23,594 nt of DNA. It comes from Lindgomyces ingoldianus. Its lineage: Eukaryota; Ascomycota; Dothideomycetes; Pleosporales; Lindgomycetaceae. The notes under the pieces are model-generated. The model was not told the origin of the DNA, did not search any database, and saw only the letters and a list, made by a program, of their open reading frames with translations. Positions 10,701 through 21,086 of this stretch are shown in pieces. The stretch spans positions 173,960 to 197,553 of the forward strand of contig NW_022985184.1 in the NCBI RefSeq assembly GCF_010093535.1. The letters run 5' to 3'. Every line of letters begins with the position of its first letter. Within the stretch, counting starts at the first letter, position 1. A program made the position numbers and the translations under genes.

Positions 10701-12358
10701 TCAACTTGTCCCCACGCACTAAGAGTCGGTAGCATGGACTCAGCTAAAGGCTCTTCGGTTTTAATTGACTCTCGCGGGGCCATACTCTGTATATCGAAAA
10801 TATCTTCATCAATTTTCATAGTATCCGAAGGTATAGGTCGCTCGCCGAATATCTGGTAGTCCTCATCGATTTGTTGTTGCTCGACTCGGACCTCTTCACT
10901 TTCTAGAACAGTTACATCATCCGCTGTTTCTGGCATTTTGCGTAGATAGCAAGTTAGACCGCATCCGGAGCTTTAAAATGTTAACATCGTCCTTTTCAGG
11001 AAAGAAAAAAGCAATATATTAACGTACCACACAATTGCCGATCCATTCGTCGTCGAACTGAAAGCAAGCTTCCTGCGACAGCTCGGTCGTGGACAGAGAT
11101 GGTGTTGCATGAGGACATTTTGGATAATCATGGACATTACGAGTGACGATCCCGGGAAAACAATTTCTTTCCAGTTATCTTTTGTAATGAGCTGAGTCTG
11201 ATTGGTCCTGTTGATAAGATGATATTCGCCCGAGGTTACTTTATATTCTCCGGGTAACCCATGAAATTCCGCGCGAAGTAGTCCCTCGAATGTCTAGTAG
11301 AAGTTGTCAACAGGTTTATAGATGTAGAGAGAAATGAAACTATACCTCCCAGTGCTGAAACCACTCAAATGGTAATCTTCGATTGCGGCCAAGCGCATCT
11401 TCAAAAAAAATATTCGAATCAGACAGTATTGAAGGGTTCGGGTTCAAGTTATTTTGGAAATGAAGGAGCAAATGGTATATCTGGAAGTTCGTTCGCAGGA
11501 TTCTCTGAAGGAGATGTCGAATCTCTCGAGGGAAGGAGTTCACAAAGTCGACGATCTGCTCACCGACACTTCTAAGGGTACTGATAGAGGTTTCAACAGA
11601 CGCCTGGGAAGCCATTATACTGTCGCTGAAACTTTGGATCTGGTCCGAAACGTTCTCGACCTTAGTTCGCAAGACATCCATGGTCTGGGCTTGTTCTTTC
11701 ACGCTCCTTTGAGTACTGTTCCCCACACGAGCCAGTTCTTCTCGTATCTTAAGAACTTCGGACAATACATTGTTTTGTTCATTTCGCACCTGGGGCTCAA
11801 TCCTAGAAATAGACTCCCTAGCCTTAGGTTAGCTGAAATGCGAGCAATTCCATATGCTCCACTATCTTACGAGATTTGTAAATTCAAGAGCAAGTTAATG
11901 CTTGTGACTTTAGCAGCAATTACAGCTCTAAGAGCCTGAATATTTTCTTCTTGGAATGCTGCCCATTTCGCTTTCCTAAAGGCACCAGATGCTGAATTTC
12001 TAGGGGCAAAAGGCCCTAAAGATCGTTCATAGCTCTGCAGCCTTTTAAGGAATTGATGGAGTGGCAGTTGGCAAGACAGCGCCATTCCTCGAATTGCATT
12101 GACATGAAGAGCGTTACTCTCATTTGGGTTGAGAGCGGCGACAGCTTTCAGCGCCCGATCAAGGCCTTCCAGCTCAATGACAGCATGCTGGTAATCCTCC
12201 GCTGCCCCACCAGCCGTTTTAAGAGCGTCGGAAACTTTTTTTATTAATACTGGAGATGGTAATAATAGTTAGTTCCTTGCTATAATAATGTTTCCACAGA
12301 GACACTCACCAGCGGCACTAATGAAGTCACCGACAGAAAAACCAAAGGCCGATGCCAT
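7703..12358 (-). CDS. Six-exon helical/ULD/zinc-ribbon/C2H2/ankyrin protein, ~1462 aa
   Basis: Exons on the minus strand: 12358-12310, 12249-11871, 11817-11346, 11293-11028, 10970-9756, 9710-7703; introns of 60, 53, 52, 57 and 45 bp. All phases agree (4389 nt in total). Residues 1-145 are the fungal helical N-terminal domain (MASAFGFSVGDF start) known from STAND-type proteins. A coiled coil spans about 155-225. A ubiquitin-like domain covers about 278-362 (FEDALGRNRRLPFEWFQ, GEYHLI, DNWKEIVFPGS). A zinc ribbon uses C367, C372, C389 and C392. Residues 400-770 are acidic and Ser/Pro-rich, probably disordered. Zinc fingers follow: CDICGRQV (C778, C781, H796), C806/C811/H827/H832, C841/C844/H857, and CPFC-HLGRHME (C902, C905, H919, H923). 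Ankyrin repeats fill about 955-1455. There is no NACHT/NB-ARC. The role is unknown; protein binding and perhaps DNA binding are likely. The least certain splice is the AAG acceptor at 10971. Confidence 0.85.
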
Positions 12359-13696
12359 TTCACAAGTTTGAATATGTCAGTTCACATTCAGTGAGGGCGA
12401 TCGCGATTTATCGCTGCTTTTACCGCACCGTAGAATTCAAAGAGAGGAGCCTTGATGCTCAAGGAGCAAGATATGGGAGTCAAAGCAAAAACACGTGGAA
12501 GCTGTAGATCTATAAGTTCAGCGCGCAGCCTTTGAAAAGGGGGCTGTGTAAGCCGCAATTGCGGTCATTCTGGCATATTGACTGCGCCACCATCCGATCG
12601 AACCAGTTGAAATGGCCCAAATCTCTAAGCCCCTTTGCAGCCCAAATCAGTCGGGCGCAGAGGCACGCAGAACAGACGGAAAACCGAGAATGAATTTGCA
12701 CCAGGTTCTCCTGGAGAATACTGATTTAGCCTAAAATGAACTGGCCGACAGGATGAACAGTCCTATGAAATAGCACACTGAAGTACTCGGTGAACCAAAT
12801 GTTGACGAAAAATCAAGCCTTCCGAGTGGGGTGAGATGCTCAAAACTCGGCTATTTCGGTCTGGTTGGGGGCGGAAAATCCGGGCTCGAACAAGCAGAGC
12901 TCAGGAACAGGTTGCGAAGAGCTGCAAGCCTTCGCGTGGGCTTTTACTGCCCTCAGTCTGATTGGCTTTGAAATGGCCAGCAATCAGGTCCGGAAGCTGA
13001 AGTGGTTTGAGGTGGGTCATTCGTGGGGACAGCCAGCCTTTCGCGTGTTCCCTTCCCCCAAACTGATCTCCACCGACTCGTCCGGTGAACTGGCGCTGTA
13101 TCACGCTTATGTAAGCAAAATTGCTCCCTGCAACCTTGGTTTAACGAATAAGGGCCATCACCGCACGTCTCTGCTTAGGGTACTTACCCTCACCCTGCGT
13201 GGGCATGAGCTATGAGAGAAGTGATGTATTGTAGACTGTGGGTCCGAGTTGCTATGTGTTGCAAAGGCAAAAGGTCACATGTACGTGCGACAAATGTATG
13301 TGCGACACCATGTGATATAAATGGTATTGTGGCACGCGAATCCATCAAGTGTCCTCCGGCTTAAAGGATCCTACCAAAATGAAGAGCGACTGAACGGTCG
13401 ATCGCTGGTATTTGGGTTTCTTATCGCTATTCGGGACTTATTGTGATATTATTATTGGCCGGCTTCAAAGAGCCCGCCTGGCGCCCATTCTTGCATGAGC
13501 TGAGGAGGGGACATATGGCAAACGACTCGACAAGGGAGCGAGATCCAAACAAGGTGGAATGAGTGTATTGTAAGGTCTGAGGAGCTCGATAGAGCTCTGG
13601 GCTGACTATATACTGTACGAGATAGGAGCTATGCCTAATGAGTGAATAGTGCAGTACATGGGTATGATATCGCGTGAGACACGTGCGACATATAAT
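12359..13696. other. Intergenic region, promoter side of the multidomain gene
   Basis: It contains the promoter of the minus-strand gene starting at 12358. An open frame at 12865-13215 (+) and one on the other strand show no family motif. Between about 13300 and 13696 there is a sequence with GAGCTCGATAGAGCTC at 13582 that looks like an old repeat. The similar words TGTGCGAC (13300) and CGTGCGAC (13682) flank it, but I cannot prove an element. Confidence 0.4.
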
Positions 13697-14221
13697 GGGG
13701 TCTGCTTTGCCTTAGTAAGTGTTTAACACATCATCCCCTCCCCACAATTAGTTGTGTTAGTTAAAATCACCTGCTAGGACCACATCCACCTGCGTCCTAG
13801 TTCAGTTGTGTGCGGTTTAGATTAGGGTCTAGATGTAATTTATTGTCTCCCTTAGTACTCGCTTATCTCTTATCTTAACATAGACTGACACTACTAGGAC
13901 TGTTTGACCGGGTAGTCGTAGCGTCGCTGCTGTGAGGTCCGGCGACTGTACTGGCAGCTGTTCAGCCTTGATGTCTTTCCGTATCCAGAGCATACTCTAG
14001 AAGGGCCACCTCCTGTCCCTACATGCGGTTGGCGTAAATTTGGCCTAGTAGGCGTGTCTAGCTAGTGTTGTAATAATCCTCCCTTCTTTATTCCTCTACG
14101 GATAAGGTTCTTAAATAGCTAATACAGCAAAGTCTTGTAGTTGCTTATTATTTATTACGCTGTGTAGTACCTTACGTTTCTTTCCTACATTAAGTTGGAA
14201 TATCTTAAGCGTCCTAGGCAT
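13697..14221 (-). pseudogene. LINE ORF2 start: endonuclease domain, truncated
   Basis: Minus strand from ATG 14221. The text follows the apurinic-type endonuclease at the N-terminus of Tad1-like LINE ORF2: FQLNVGKKRKVLHSVINNKQ, DFAVLAI-EPYP, RWPF-SMLWIRKDIKAEQLPVQ, SPDLTAATLRLPGQTVLVVSVYV, and VDVVLAGDFN-HN-LWGGDD. It ends with GKADPII at about 13697, where the match stops abruptly. Stops inside are TAA or TAG in place of Gln or Trp codons. The reverse transcriptase is absent. The ATG overlaps the end of ORF1 in another frame, as in two-ORF LINEs. Confidence 0.8.
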
Positions 14222-15307
14222 CCTAACTAGGGTATAGCACTTAACAGTTCCTAGAGAAAGATTTATAGGGGCCCCTACAGGGTACACATTTAGGGACCAT
14301 CACTTGGCATTTGCTGTGGTGGTGTCCTTCGCTAGCGCACCTAGCACAAACCCGCTGCCTCGTGCATGTGAATGCCTCATGCCCTAGCTATTAGCATTAG
14401 TAGCACTACAATAGTCTATTTCGCAGTTTAAACAGTCTTGTGTATGCAGATTCTCTGTTAATGTGGAAGTACTGTTCTTGTAGCAGCTGGGCTGCATCGC
14501 TGCCCTTAGTGACATACACTACTATTAATCTATATGCCTTTCCTAAATCCTTTCTACTTAGCTAGCTAACTTTTGCTACCTGCACCCTGTTTTTGGCCCT
14601 AAGGGCCTCTGGGGCTCCTAGTTAGATTTGTCCTTCCTCTGACAGCACTGCTAGCCAGTTGGCGTTATCTACCCTAGTTAGGAAGAGCTGGTCGCGCAGT
14701 ATCCTAACTCCCCTAGCTGCTGTCTTGCGGGCTGCCTCTTTAACCGCCTAGAGCTTACTTTTGTCCCTACATGTGACTCTAATTTAATTAGTGTTCCTTA
14801 GGTCCCTAACCACTGCTGCACAGCGCTATTCTGCGCGCTTGTAGTTTGTCCGCATCTCCTCCTTAATAGCTTGTCTAATCTTGCCTAGTTTTGCCTTCTC
14901 CCTGTCCACCTTCTTAATCCTAGATGTGTTAATTGTGCAGTAGAGTGTGTCTGTTATTGTTAAGGGTGCTGTGTTAGTAGAAAGGGTCTGTAGGTTACTA
15001 GGCTGGCTGCTTAGGGGCAATTATGCCACAGCGGCGTAAGATAGCAATCCACTAGGCAGCGTATAAGATCTGGCTAGAAGGGTCTCGAATTTGTCTACCA
15101 TTGCTTTGTTCTCTGCCTTTAGTGCCTCCACCTCTTAGGTGAGTGCCCTTGTTGTCTTAATCTAGGTTGCGTGTTCTCTTTCTATCTGCTCTATTGTGGC
15201 TACTATCCTGTCTTAGGTCTCTTTAAGTGCTGCGAGCACCACAGCTAATAGGTCTTCCTTCTGTCTCGCTCCTGCGCTTCTCTTAGGTATACCTGTTCCT
15301 TTGTCAT
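14200..15307 (-). pseudogene. LINE (Tad1-like) ORF1, gag-like, RIP-broken
   Basis: Minus strand from ATG 15307 (MTKEQ...). A coiled-coil-like stretch comes first. It is followed by DTLYCTINTSRIKKVDREKA, then VVRDLRNTN-IRVTCRDKSKL, then RGVRILRDQLFLTRVDNAN. At the end are three zinc knuckles (14450-14240), seen as CY-C--LGHEAFTC, CARCASEGHHHSKC and CVPCRGPYKSFSRNC. This order is typical of ORF1 of fungal Tad1-clade LINEs, an RNA-binding protein. Several Gln codons have become TAG or TAA and at least one frameshift is present near the start. It is dead. Confidence 0.8.
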
Positions 15308-15645
15308 GTCTTGTTCTTAGTTAGCCTTAAGTGCGGGTTAATCATGGGGCTCCAGGGGCCTCTTAGTCAACATTAATCACCTCGTCTGTCCCGCTTCCAT
15401 TGCTTAAGTTTCCCTGTTGTTTCCTTGTATTCTCCGCCTTAGTCGCCTTGCGCGTCCTGACGCGTGTTTAGGTTGATTGCCGCCCCTAACGCGTGTCCTC
15501 CACCTCCGATTCCATCGATTCACGACTCCCCTGGGTCCCGCGCAGTCGTCTCGTCCTCCGGTACTTATCCCCGGTTCTCTAGGAGAGAGGGGGGGGAGAG
15601 AGGTAGGGGGGGGGTTTAGGGTTAGGTACCGGTACTTATCTTGCA
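15308..15645 (-). mobile_element. Probable 5' untranslated region of the LINE
   Basis: GC-rich sequence upstream of LINE ORF1 on the minus strand, with a purine run at 15581-15614. The 12-mer CCGGTACTTATC occurs at 15558-15569 and again at 15629-15640. The exact 5' end of the LINE is not visible; it lies somewhere between here and the end of RTA1 homology at 15787. Confidence 0.5.
15614..15626 (+). repeat. Interstitial telomere-like motif
   Basis: TTTAGGGTTAGG sits directly after a run of G. It amounts to less than two full TTAGGG units, so it may be chance or part of the LINE 5' region rather than a former chromosome end. Confidence 0.35.
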
Positions 15646-15786
15646 ACCCCCTCAGTCGCCGCAGCTCCGGTCTTCCTGCAGGTCGAATCGTGCAGTCCAG
15701 ACGCAGGTGGAGTGTGCAGACGGAGGCGGGTACCAAATTATTTTTCCTTTCTCTCAAAAGTTCCTTCCAAATTCGTTCAGGCATGG

Positions 15787-16461
15787 CTGCCAAGGAATAT
15801 CGCGTACGGCGTCTGTGCCAGTCTTGGCTACGGCGGACTCTTGGCTATGTGGGCTCGAAACCGAATGTTGAAGTTCAGACAACACAGCATGAAGACGGCG
15901 AACACCAGCACCTGGGTTCCCAACCCGGTAACGATGATTGCATTGCCTATGTGGACATGTTTCGGGCTGGCCAGCATTCCAGAACCGGTTGATTAGATAT
16001 TTAGGCAGAGCCAGTCACCAAGGACGAAGATAGCCGTTGTCCGGCGCGGGGAAAGGAGCGAGAAGCTTTCACCCTGGACGGCTCTGACCACCCGAGAGTA
16101 TACCATGTACAGTGATGCGGCGAAGAGGACAGGGGGTAGGAGCAGGAAGATGGCTTGTATAAGATAGAGCGCCAAGGAACCCGTGGAATATGTGGAGGCT
16201 GCTCGGGATACAAAACCGATCACTTCAACTAAGAGGAAATATGGTGTCAGTGGCAGATATCGAGGGATAGTTGGGCCTTATACGCGACGTACAGAGGCCA
16301 CCAATTACAAAGGGAACACAAAACCACATTCTAGTTGTAGCCATCTTCCAGGTATACACTGCGGTCGCGAGACTGAAGAGAGCAGCAAAGACAACAGCGG
16401 CTGGGAGATTAGGCACATAGTGCCACAGGTAGTCTCCACGGTATGTTTCGAGAGTGGGCAT
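15787..16461 (-). pseudogene. RTA1-like membrane protein, nonsense and truncated
   Basis: RTA1-family proteins are fungal seven-helix membrane proteins linked to lipid export and drug resistance. Exon 1 is 16461-16293 (MPTLETYRGDYLWHYVPNLP); a 64-bp intron (GTACGT...TTAG, 16292-16229) follows; exon 2 starts at 16228. The joined frame reads FVIGGLFEVIGFVSRAAST, then YSTGSLALYLIQAIFLLLPP and TAIFVLGDWLCLNI, which are strong RTA1 blocks. At 15995-15993 a TAA stands where a Gln (CAA) is expected, and the same frame goes on through STGSGMLASP and GLGTQVLVFAVFMLCCLNF to a TAG at 15830. A shifted frame holds DAVRDIPWQ, ending at 15787. The last helices are missing. LINE sequence begins next to this break. 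Confidence 0.85.
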
Positions 16462-16998
16462 GTTTGGATGTGGTGGTTGATACTATGCCGCGAGAATGTC
16501 CAGAAGTGTAAATAAGAAACGACAAGGAGATGTTATAGTATAGTAGGGACTTGCTAAATTCTGCAATATGCTTCGTCGTAGCCACAAGAAGTCACAGGGA
16601 GGTTGCTTTTAGTAGTGAGTTGCGCGGAAATGGCCTAAACACCTATACCTCTACTCTTGCTGTACTAATCTTGTTTAAATAGCAAGCAACAGCACATTAA
16701 GGTAATGCTTAGTAATAGTACGCTTACACTAATGACTAACCTCTGAACTATTAGTGCGATGAAAATCGCCCCGTATGCCTCCTATGCACCATGTCCAACA
16801 GAGATTGCAGCTATGCATCCTAAACCCCGCCAGAGAGCCTCACGGCATCGTGTTCATTCTCCCGTAAGCAGTCTATAAGCCTAGCCAGTAACCACAGCCA
16901 GGGCAGTAATCTTAAACATATAGAACTTCTGTTGCGTTTGCCCAAAGGTCAACCTTCTAGCTAGCACAGCAGAGGGATATATATAGACAGATAGCTGT
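16462..16998. other. Intergenic region between two pseudogenes
   Basis: Would hold the promoter of the RTA1-like gene. I see no coding motif and no clear repeat; the part after 16600 has a mildly RIP-like texture. Confidence 0.4.
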
Positions 16999-17889
16999 AT
17001 GCAACAACTTCTTATCTACTTAGCTGTTAAAAAAGACATGTTTAATCTTAGTAACTATGTTAATAACTACCCCTCCTTCTGCTCTCTTGTCTTTAAGACT
17101 ATTCTTAAGTCACTATACCTTTTGCATTAGCTGCTCGCCTTCTCCTCTTGCTACCTAGCGTTCCTTTATCCACAGCGTTCCGCTCCCTACTTCTGCTAGG
17201 CTATTGCCTTGCAAACTTACGCTGTCTTGCTCTTTAATGACGCCTAGACTAAGGTTAATAAGTCTAACTGCGTTGCTATACTCCTTTACTCCATAATACT
17301 CAGGCACCACCTCCTTACTGACACACTCGCCAAGCGGGACCCAGGCGGACTAGAGGCGCTCATAACCCACTACATTCGCTATGTAGAGATTCACAGAGGC
17401 ATCTACACTGTTGCCAGGGCTGTGTAGCTGCTGTTAATAGAGTTAGAGCTTAAACTAATCCTATTGCTAAGTTCTAGCTTTACCTTAAGGCTGCTGAGGG
17501 GTAACCACTGCTAGCAGATTAGGGAGCTAGTTAACAGCTTAGATAGGCTAGGGGAGGACAACAAGGTGGCATGTTAGTTGGCGATTTAGTATCTTCAGGT
17601 CAGGTTCGACGCAGCGGAGGAGCAGGACGAGAAACGCAACCAATAGCAGATAATCTTTTCATGGACGATGCTGGCTCCACCAGCGTTTGCAGGGTTGTTG
17701 GCAGCAAAAAGACCTGAAGTTTTAGTCTTGCTAGCGTATTATGCATTGTTGCTCTATTACAGGAGGAATATGGGGCAGGTTAGAGACGCTGGGGTGTATC
17801 TATTAAGTGTTATTGTGGACTATCTTAGCCCAGACTAGGATCATTAGCTCAAATACCTACAGGCAAGGATACTGGAAGATCTTAAATAA
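16999..17889 (+). pseudogene. Zn2Cys6-type transcription regulator, C-terminal part
   Basis: A single frame runs from ATG 16999 to TAA 17887 and is broken by ten TAG codons only. The text fits the C-terminal regulatory half of fungal Zn2Cys6 (UPC2-like) regulators. It has the pattern around YLLH-LLAFSSCYLAFLYPQ and A-ALQTYAVLLFNDA, then NCVAILLYSIILRH. Near the end is the hallmark FSWTMLAPPAFAGLLAAKRP, EVLVLLAYYALLLYYRRNMG and V-DAGVYLLSVIVDYLSPD. The N-terminal Zn2Cys6 DNA-binding domain is absent. Each TAG can come from CAG, or from TGG where the family has Trp (as in the final D-W-D-H-W-L pattern). It is a dead gene copy hit by RIP-type mutation with no indels. Confidence 0.7.
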
Positions 17890-18104
17890 TATTATCACTG
17901 CCTCTGTGCGCTCATCTTTAGTAGAAAGGCGCTGGCAAGGTGTAGCGCTAAACATTGATTGGCAAGAAAACTCAGACTACAACACTAGACCGTGTAAGCC
18001 CAATTTATGTACCCTGAGTACCTGAATCTATCACGAAATTAATACCGATTCGAATGCATTAGTTCCTAGGGGACGCTGCTGGCTTTTCGCGGTGGCTTAC
18101 CTGC
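17890..18104. other. Spacer before the hAT insertion
   Basis: No recognised motif. This is the pre-insertion locus on the left of the hAT element, continued on the right at 21125. Confidence 0.4.
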
Positions 18105-18112
18105 CATGTTTT
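18105..18112. repeat. hAT target-site duplication, left
   Basis: CATGTTTT immediately before the left terminal inverted repeat, identical to the right copy at 21117-21124. Eight bases is the standard hAT duplication length. Confidence 0.95.
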
Positions 18113-18142
18113 CAGAGTTGTTAATAATTAATCCTATTAATC
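18113..18142 (+). repeat. hAT left terminal inverted repeat
   Basis: Begins CAGAGTTGTTAATAATTAAT. It pairs with 21087-21116 with four mismatches in 30 bases; the T-for-C differences lie on this side. Confidence 0.9.
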
Positions 18143-18639
18143 TAGATTAATTAGACAGCTTAATTATTTAATCTGTTTACAATTAATCTAGGCCTAGCTA
18201 TTTTATTAATTAATTAATCTAAATCTAATAGATTAATTAGATAGATTAATAAAATACTATTTTTATACTGTTGCCTATAGTATAGATACTTAGTAATACT
18301 GTCTATAGTGTTAAGTTTCTAAGGACTAAATCTAGGGCTCTTATTAGCCTACTAAGTAAGACTAGCGTAATTTCTTAACTTTTTAAACCTTAACACTATA
18401 GGTGTCCCTATTATATACTGCAGCTATTCTTACTGCCCTTGCTATTAAATATCTATCTTTATAACGCCTAAATTCCTATTAGAGGCATAAACTATAACCT
18501 TTTTTAGGCCTTTAAACACTGCGTTAGTTAGGTTAACTTACAGAGCACTAACGCAGAGCCTGTAAGTAATGTTATAACAAATGCTAATACTAATACTAAT
18601 GTATACAGCAACCTAACACCTACACTTATCTCTACCCTA

Positions 18640-20860
18640 GGCCTGCTAGCTATTAATTTAAACGTAGCCTATAAGGGCATTATATAGACGCGCATCTTTA
18701 CTTATTATAAGCCCTTATTTAAACCTAAGCGCAAGTTAGAGAGCTAGGTGTAGCAGTATAGTTATTAGGTGTATTACAGCCTCTCACAAACGCTCTACTA
18801 GCTCTGTAAGTACTGCTACTGCTGCTGTACAATTAGCAGAGTCTATTAGGCTAGCATGTTAACATTAGCTATTGCCTAGCATCTAGGGCAGGATATACTA
18901 GGGCACTAGCTTAAAAAAACAGGTGTTAAAACTAGCCCTAGGATTCTGCCTAGTTAACTTATAATAATAGCTTAGTTATAAGCGCAAGGCCTCTAAGTGT
19001 CTTAAGGCGTTGTAAATATAATAGTAGACTTCTTTAATAAAAACGCGTTTTAATATGCAGTGCTTAATTAGGTTATTGCAGATAATTAGGCTTTACATGT
19101 AATTAAGACTTTAAACTTCTAGGCTATAATATAAGCTGCTAACTTGCTAGCTAACAGATATCTCTAGGCTAGCTAGCAGAGCTTGCGTGACTGTATAATT
19201 ACTAAGTATGTTGCCTATGTGCCTGCTGTAATTAATTACCTAAAGGCGTTGCAATCCTTAATACACATCTTATTTAATAATTAGATGTTAACTAGCAGCA
19301 AGATAGCTATTACAGGTATATGTGTACACTATATTAACGCTGCTAGGGTCCTCTAGGACTATGTCCTTAGGCTTCTAAGCTTAACAGGCTCTTACACAGG
19401 CAACAATATTACTTTAGTTGTTAATAATATGTTAAAAGCTTTTTAAATTACTAAAGATACACTTAGTTACTTTATTCTTAATAATACTACTAATAATAAC
19501 ACTGCTGTTAAAGCTTTAGCTACTTTATATAGCTTTAACCTACAGCACTAATAACTATGTTGCTTATGCTATATTATTAACCTAGAGGCCTAGAAATTGC
19601 TATTTAGCAAAGACTGTAACGCCTTTTAAAACTCTAACACTAATATCCCTAGTAAAGAGAAGTTTATAGAGGAGTAGTGTAAAGGGGGCCCCTTTAGAGT
19701 TCTATGCAACATTCTAGCATTAATATGTACGCCTTAAGCCTATTAACTTCTTTAATGCTACTAGCTTAAGTATTAAGACTTTAGGGAGCTTATAATGCCT
19801 TAAAAGGTTATTAAGCCTGTTAAGACCTAGTAGAACTTCTATTACTTATCTTTTAAAAGGGCTATTAAGCTCTGCAACTCTCTTAAAGACTACATTATAT
19901 ATAAAATTAATAAGTATAATTAAGAGCTAGCTAGGTGTTGCAATAATGTCTTTTATAAAAAGCCACGTCTTTTTATCTAAGAGAAGGGACTAACAACAAA
20001 GGACTAGGTAATAATTACAGAGTACATACAGCTACTACTACCCTTTAAGAAAGTAACATCCTTCTTTAAAAAAAGGGGTAGGTTAAGTATGTCTAGAGCT
20101 ATATAGGAAGTCCTTCTAACATTTAACTAGCTAGTTAATACTATTAAAGATATAAAGAAGTAACTTACTAATGTTAATTTTAATAATCCTAACACTCTAA
20201 AAGACTATGTTCTAATTAATTGCACAGCAGCCCTATTAAAGCTTTTAATGTATTACGCTAAGCTAGCTAAGTCTTTAGTGTATTATATTGCAGCCTAGTT
20301 ACACCTAGCTTATAAGGATTACCTTAATAGTGCATAGCTAGTCCCTAAGGACTACAACAGCGCCTTGTATAGTAACCACCCTTAGCAGGGGTAGTTAGAT
20401 AAAGCCCACTAGGGGTTTTAGCTACTCTAGAAAGCCTACAAGGACTCTACACACATCACCCCCCTAGATCTAATGCCCCCCCTAAAAAAGCCCCAGACAT
20501 CTTACAGAGCTAGTTACGCTAATTTTATAAAAGCTGCCTACTAGCAAGTAGCAGAGACTACCTAATATAATAACAATAAGTTTAATTACTAAGTTAAGAA
20601 GCTCTTTCTAGATAAAAGCAACTTATTAGCTAAAAATCTATTAAAGTACTAAGTAACTAAGAGTAAGCACTATCCTACCCTATTAAGCTTTGCCCTTAAC
20701 ATACTAAGTATCCTAGCAGCAGCAGCTAACTGTAAGAGGACCTTCTTAGAGCTTAGGGACTTACTTAAAGTACAGAGACTATGTATAAAGCTAGATCTAC
20801 TATTAGCCCTACAGAGTCTTAAAAGCTAGAAGAGATTAGGCCTTAAGCCTTAAAAACTAA
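18640..20860 (+). pseudogene. hAT transposase, RIP-inactivated
   Basis: Plus-strand blocks follow a fungal hAT transposase. A BED-finger-like region with a dispersed Cys pair (CKYCYCCC) lies near 18800. The catalytic core has SSKIAITGICVHYINAARVL and DYVL near 19290-19370. Further on are ITKDTLSYFILNNTTNN and TAVKALATLYSFN (about 19450-19540), then LCCLCYIINLEAQKLLFSKD (19558-19615). The C-terminal dimerisation domain reads FALNILSILAAAANCKRTF at 20688-20745, the family's ILSIPA-S-ERTFS block. In-frame TAG and TAA codons are frequent and several catalytic-region residues have changed, so it is not functional. Confidence 0.85.
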
Positions 20861-21086
20861 TTTCTACAAGGCCTATTATCCCTCTAAGCCACTTACTAAG
20901 CCAGCTAGCAACGTTGTTTAACATTAGTAACTTTAAATTTAATAGAGATTAATTATATAAGGGGTTAATTTACTATTTATATATATTATTAATCTAATTT
21001 GTCTAATTAATCTGCCTAGAGCTTATTAATCTGTCTAATTAATCTGCAGACGTAAAGTTATTAATTAATCAATCTACTGTCAGGTG

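Noticed and set aside
12865..13215. 116-residue plus-strand open frame
   Set aside because: No recognised domain, no supporting gene signals, and a similar-quality frame exists on the opposite strand.
13305..13680. Possible small inverted-repeat element
   Set aside because: The words ATGTGATAT and ACGCGATAT face each other and similar GTGCGAC words flank them, but the match is short and there is no clear target duplication.
15477..15992. 171-residue plus-strand open frame
   Set aside because: Antisense shadow of the LINE 5' region and the RTA1-like pseudogene; it crosses the boundary between the two.
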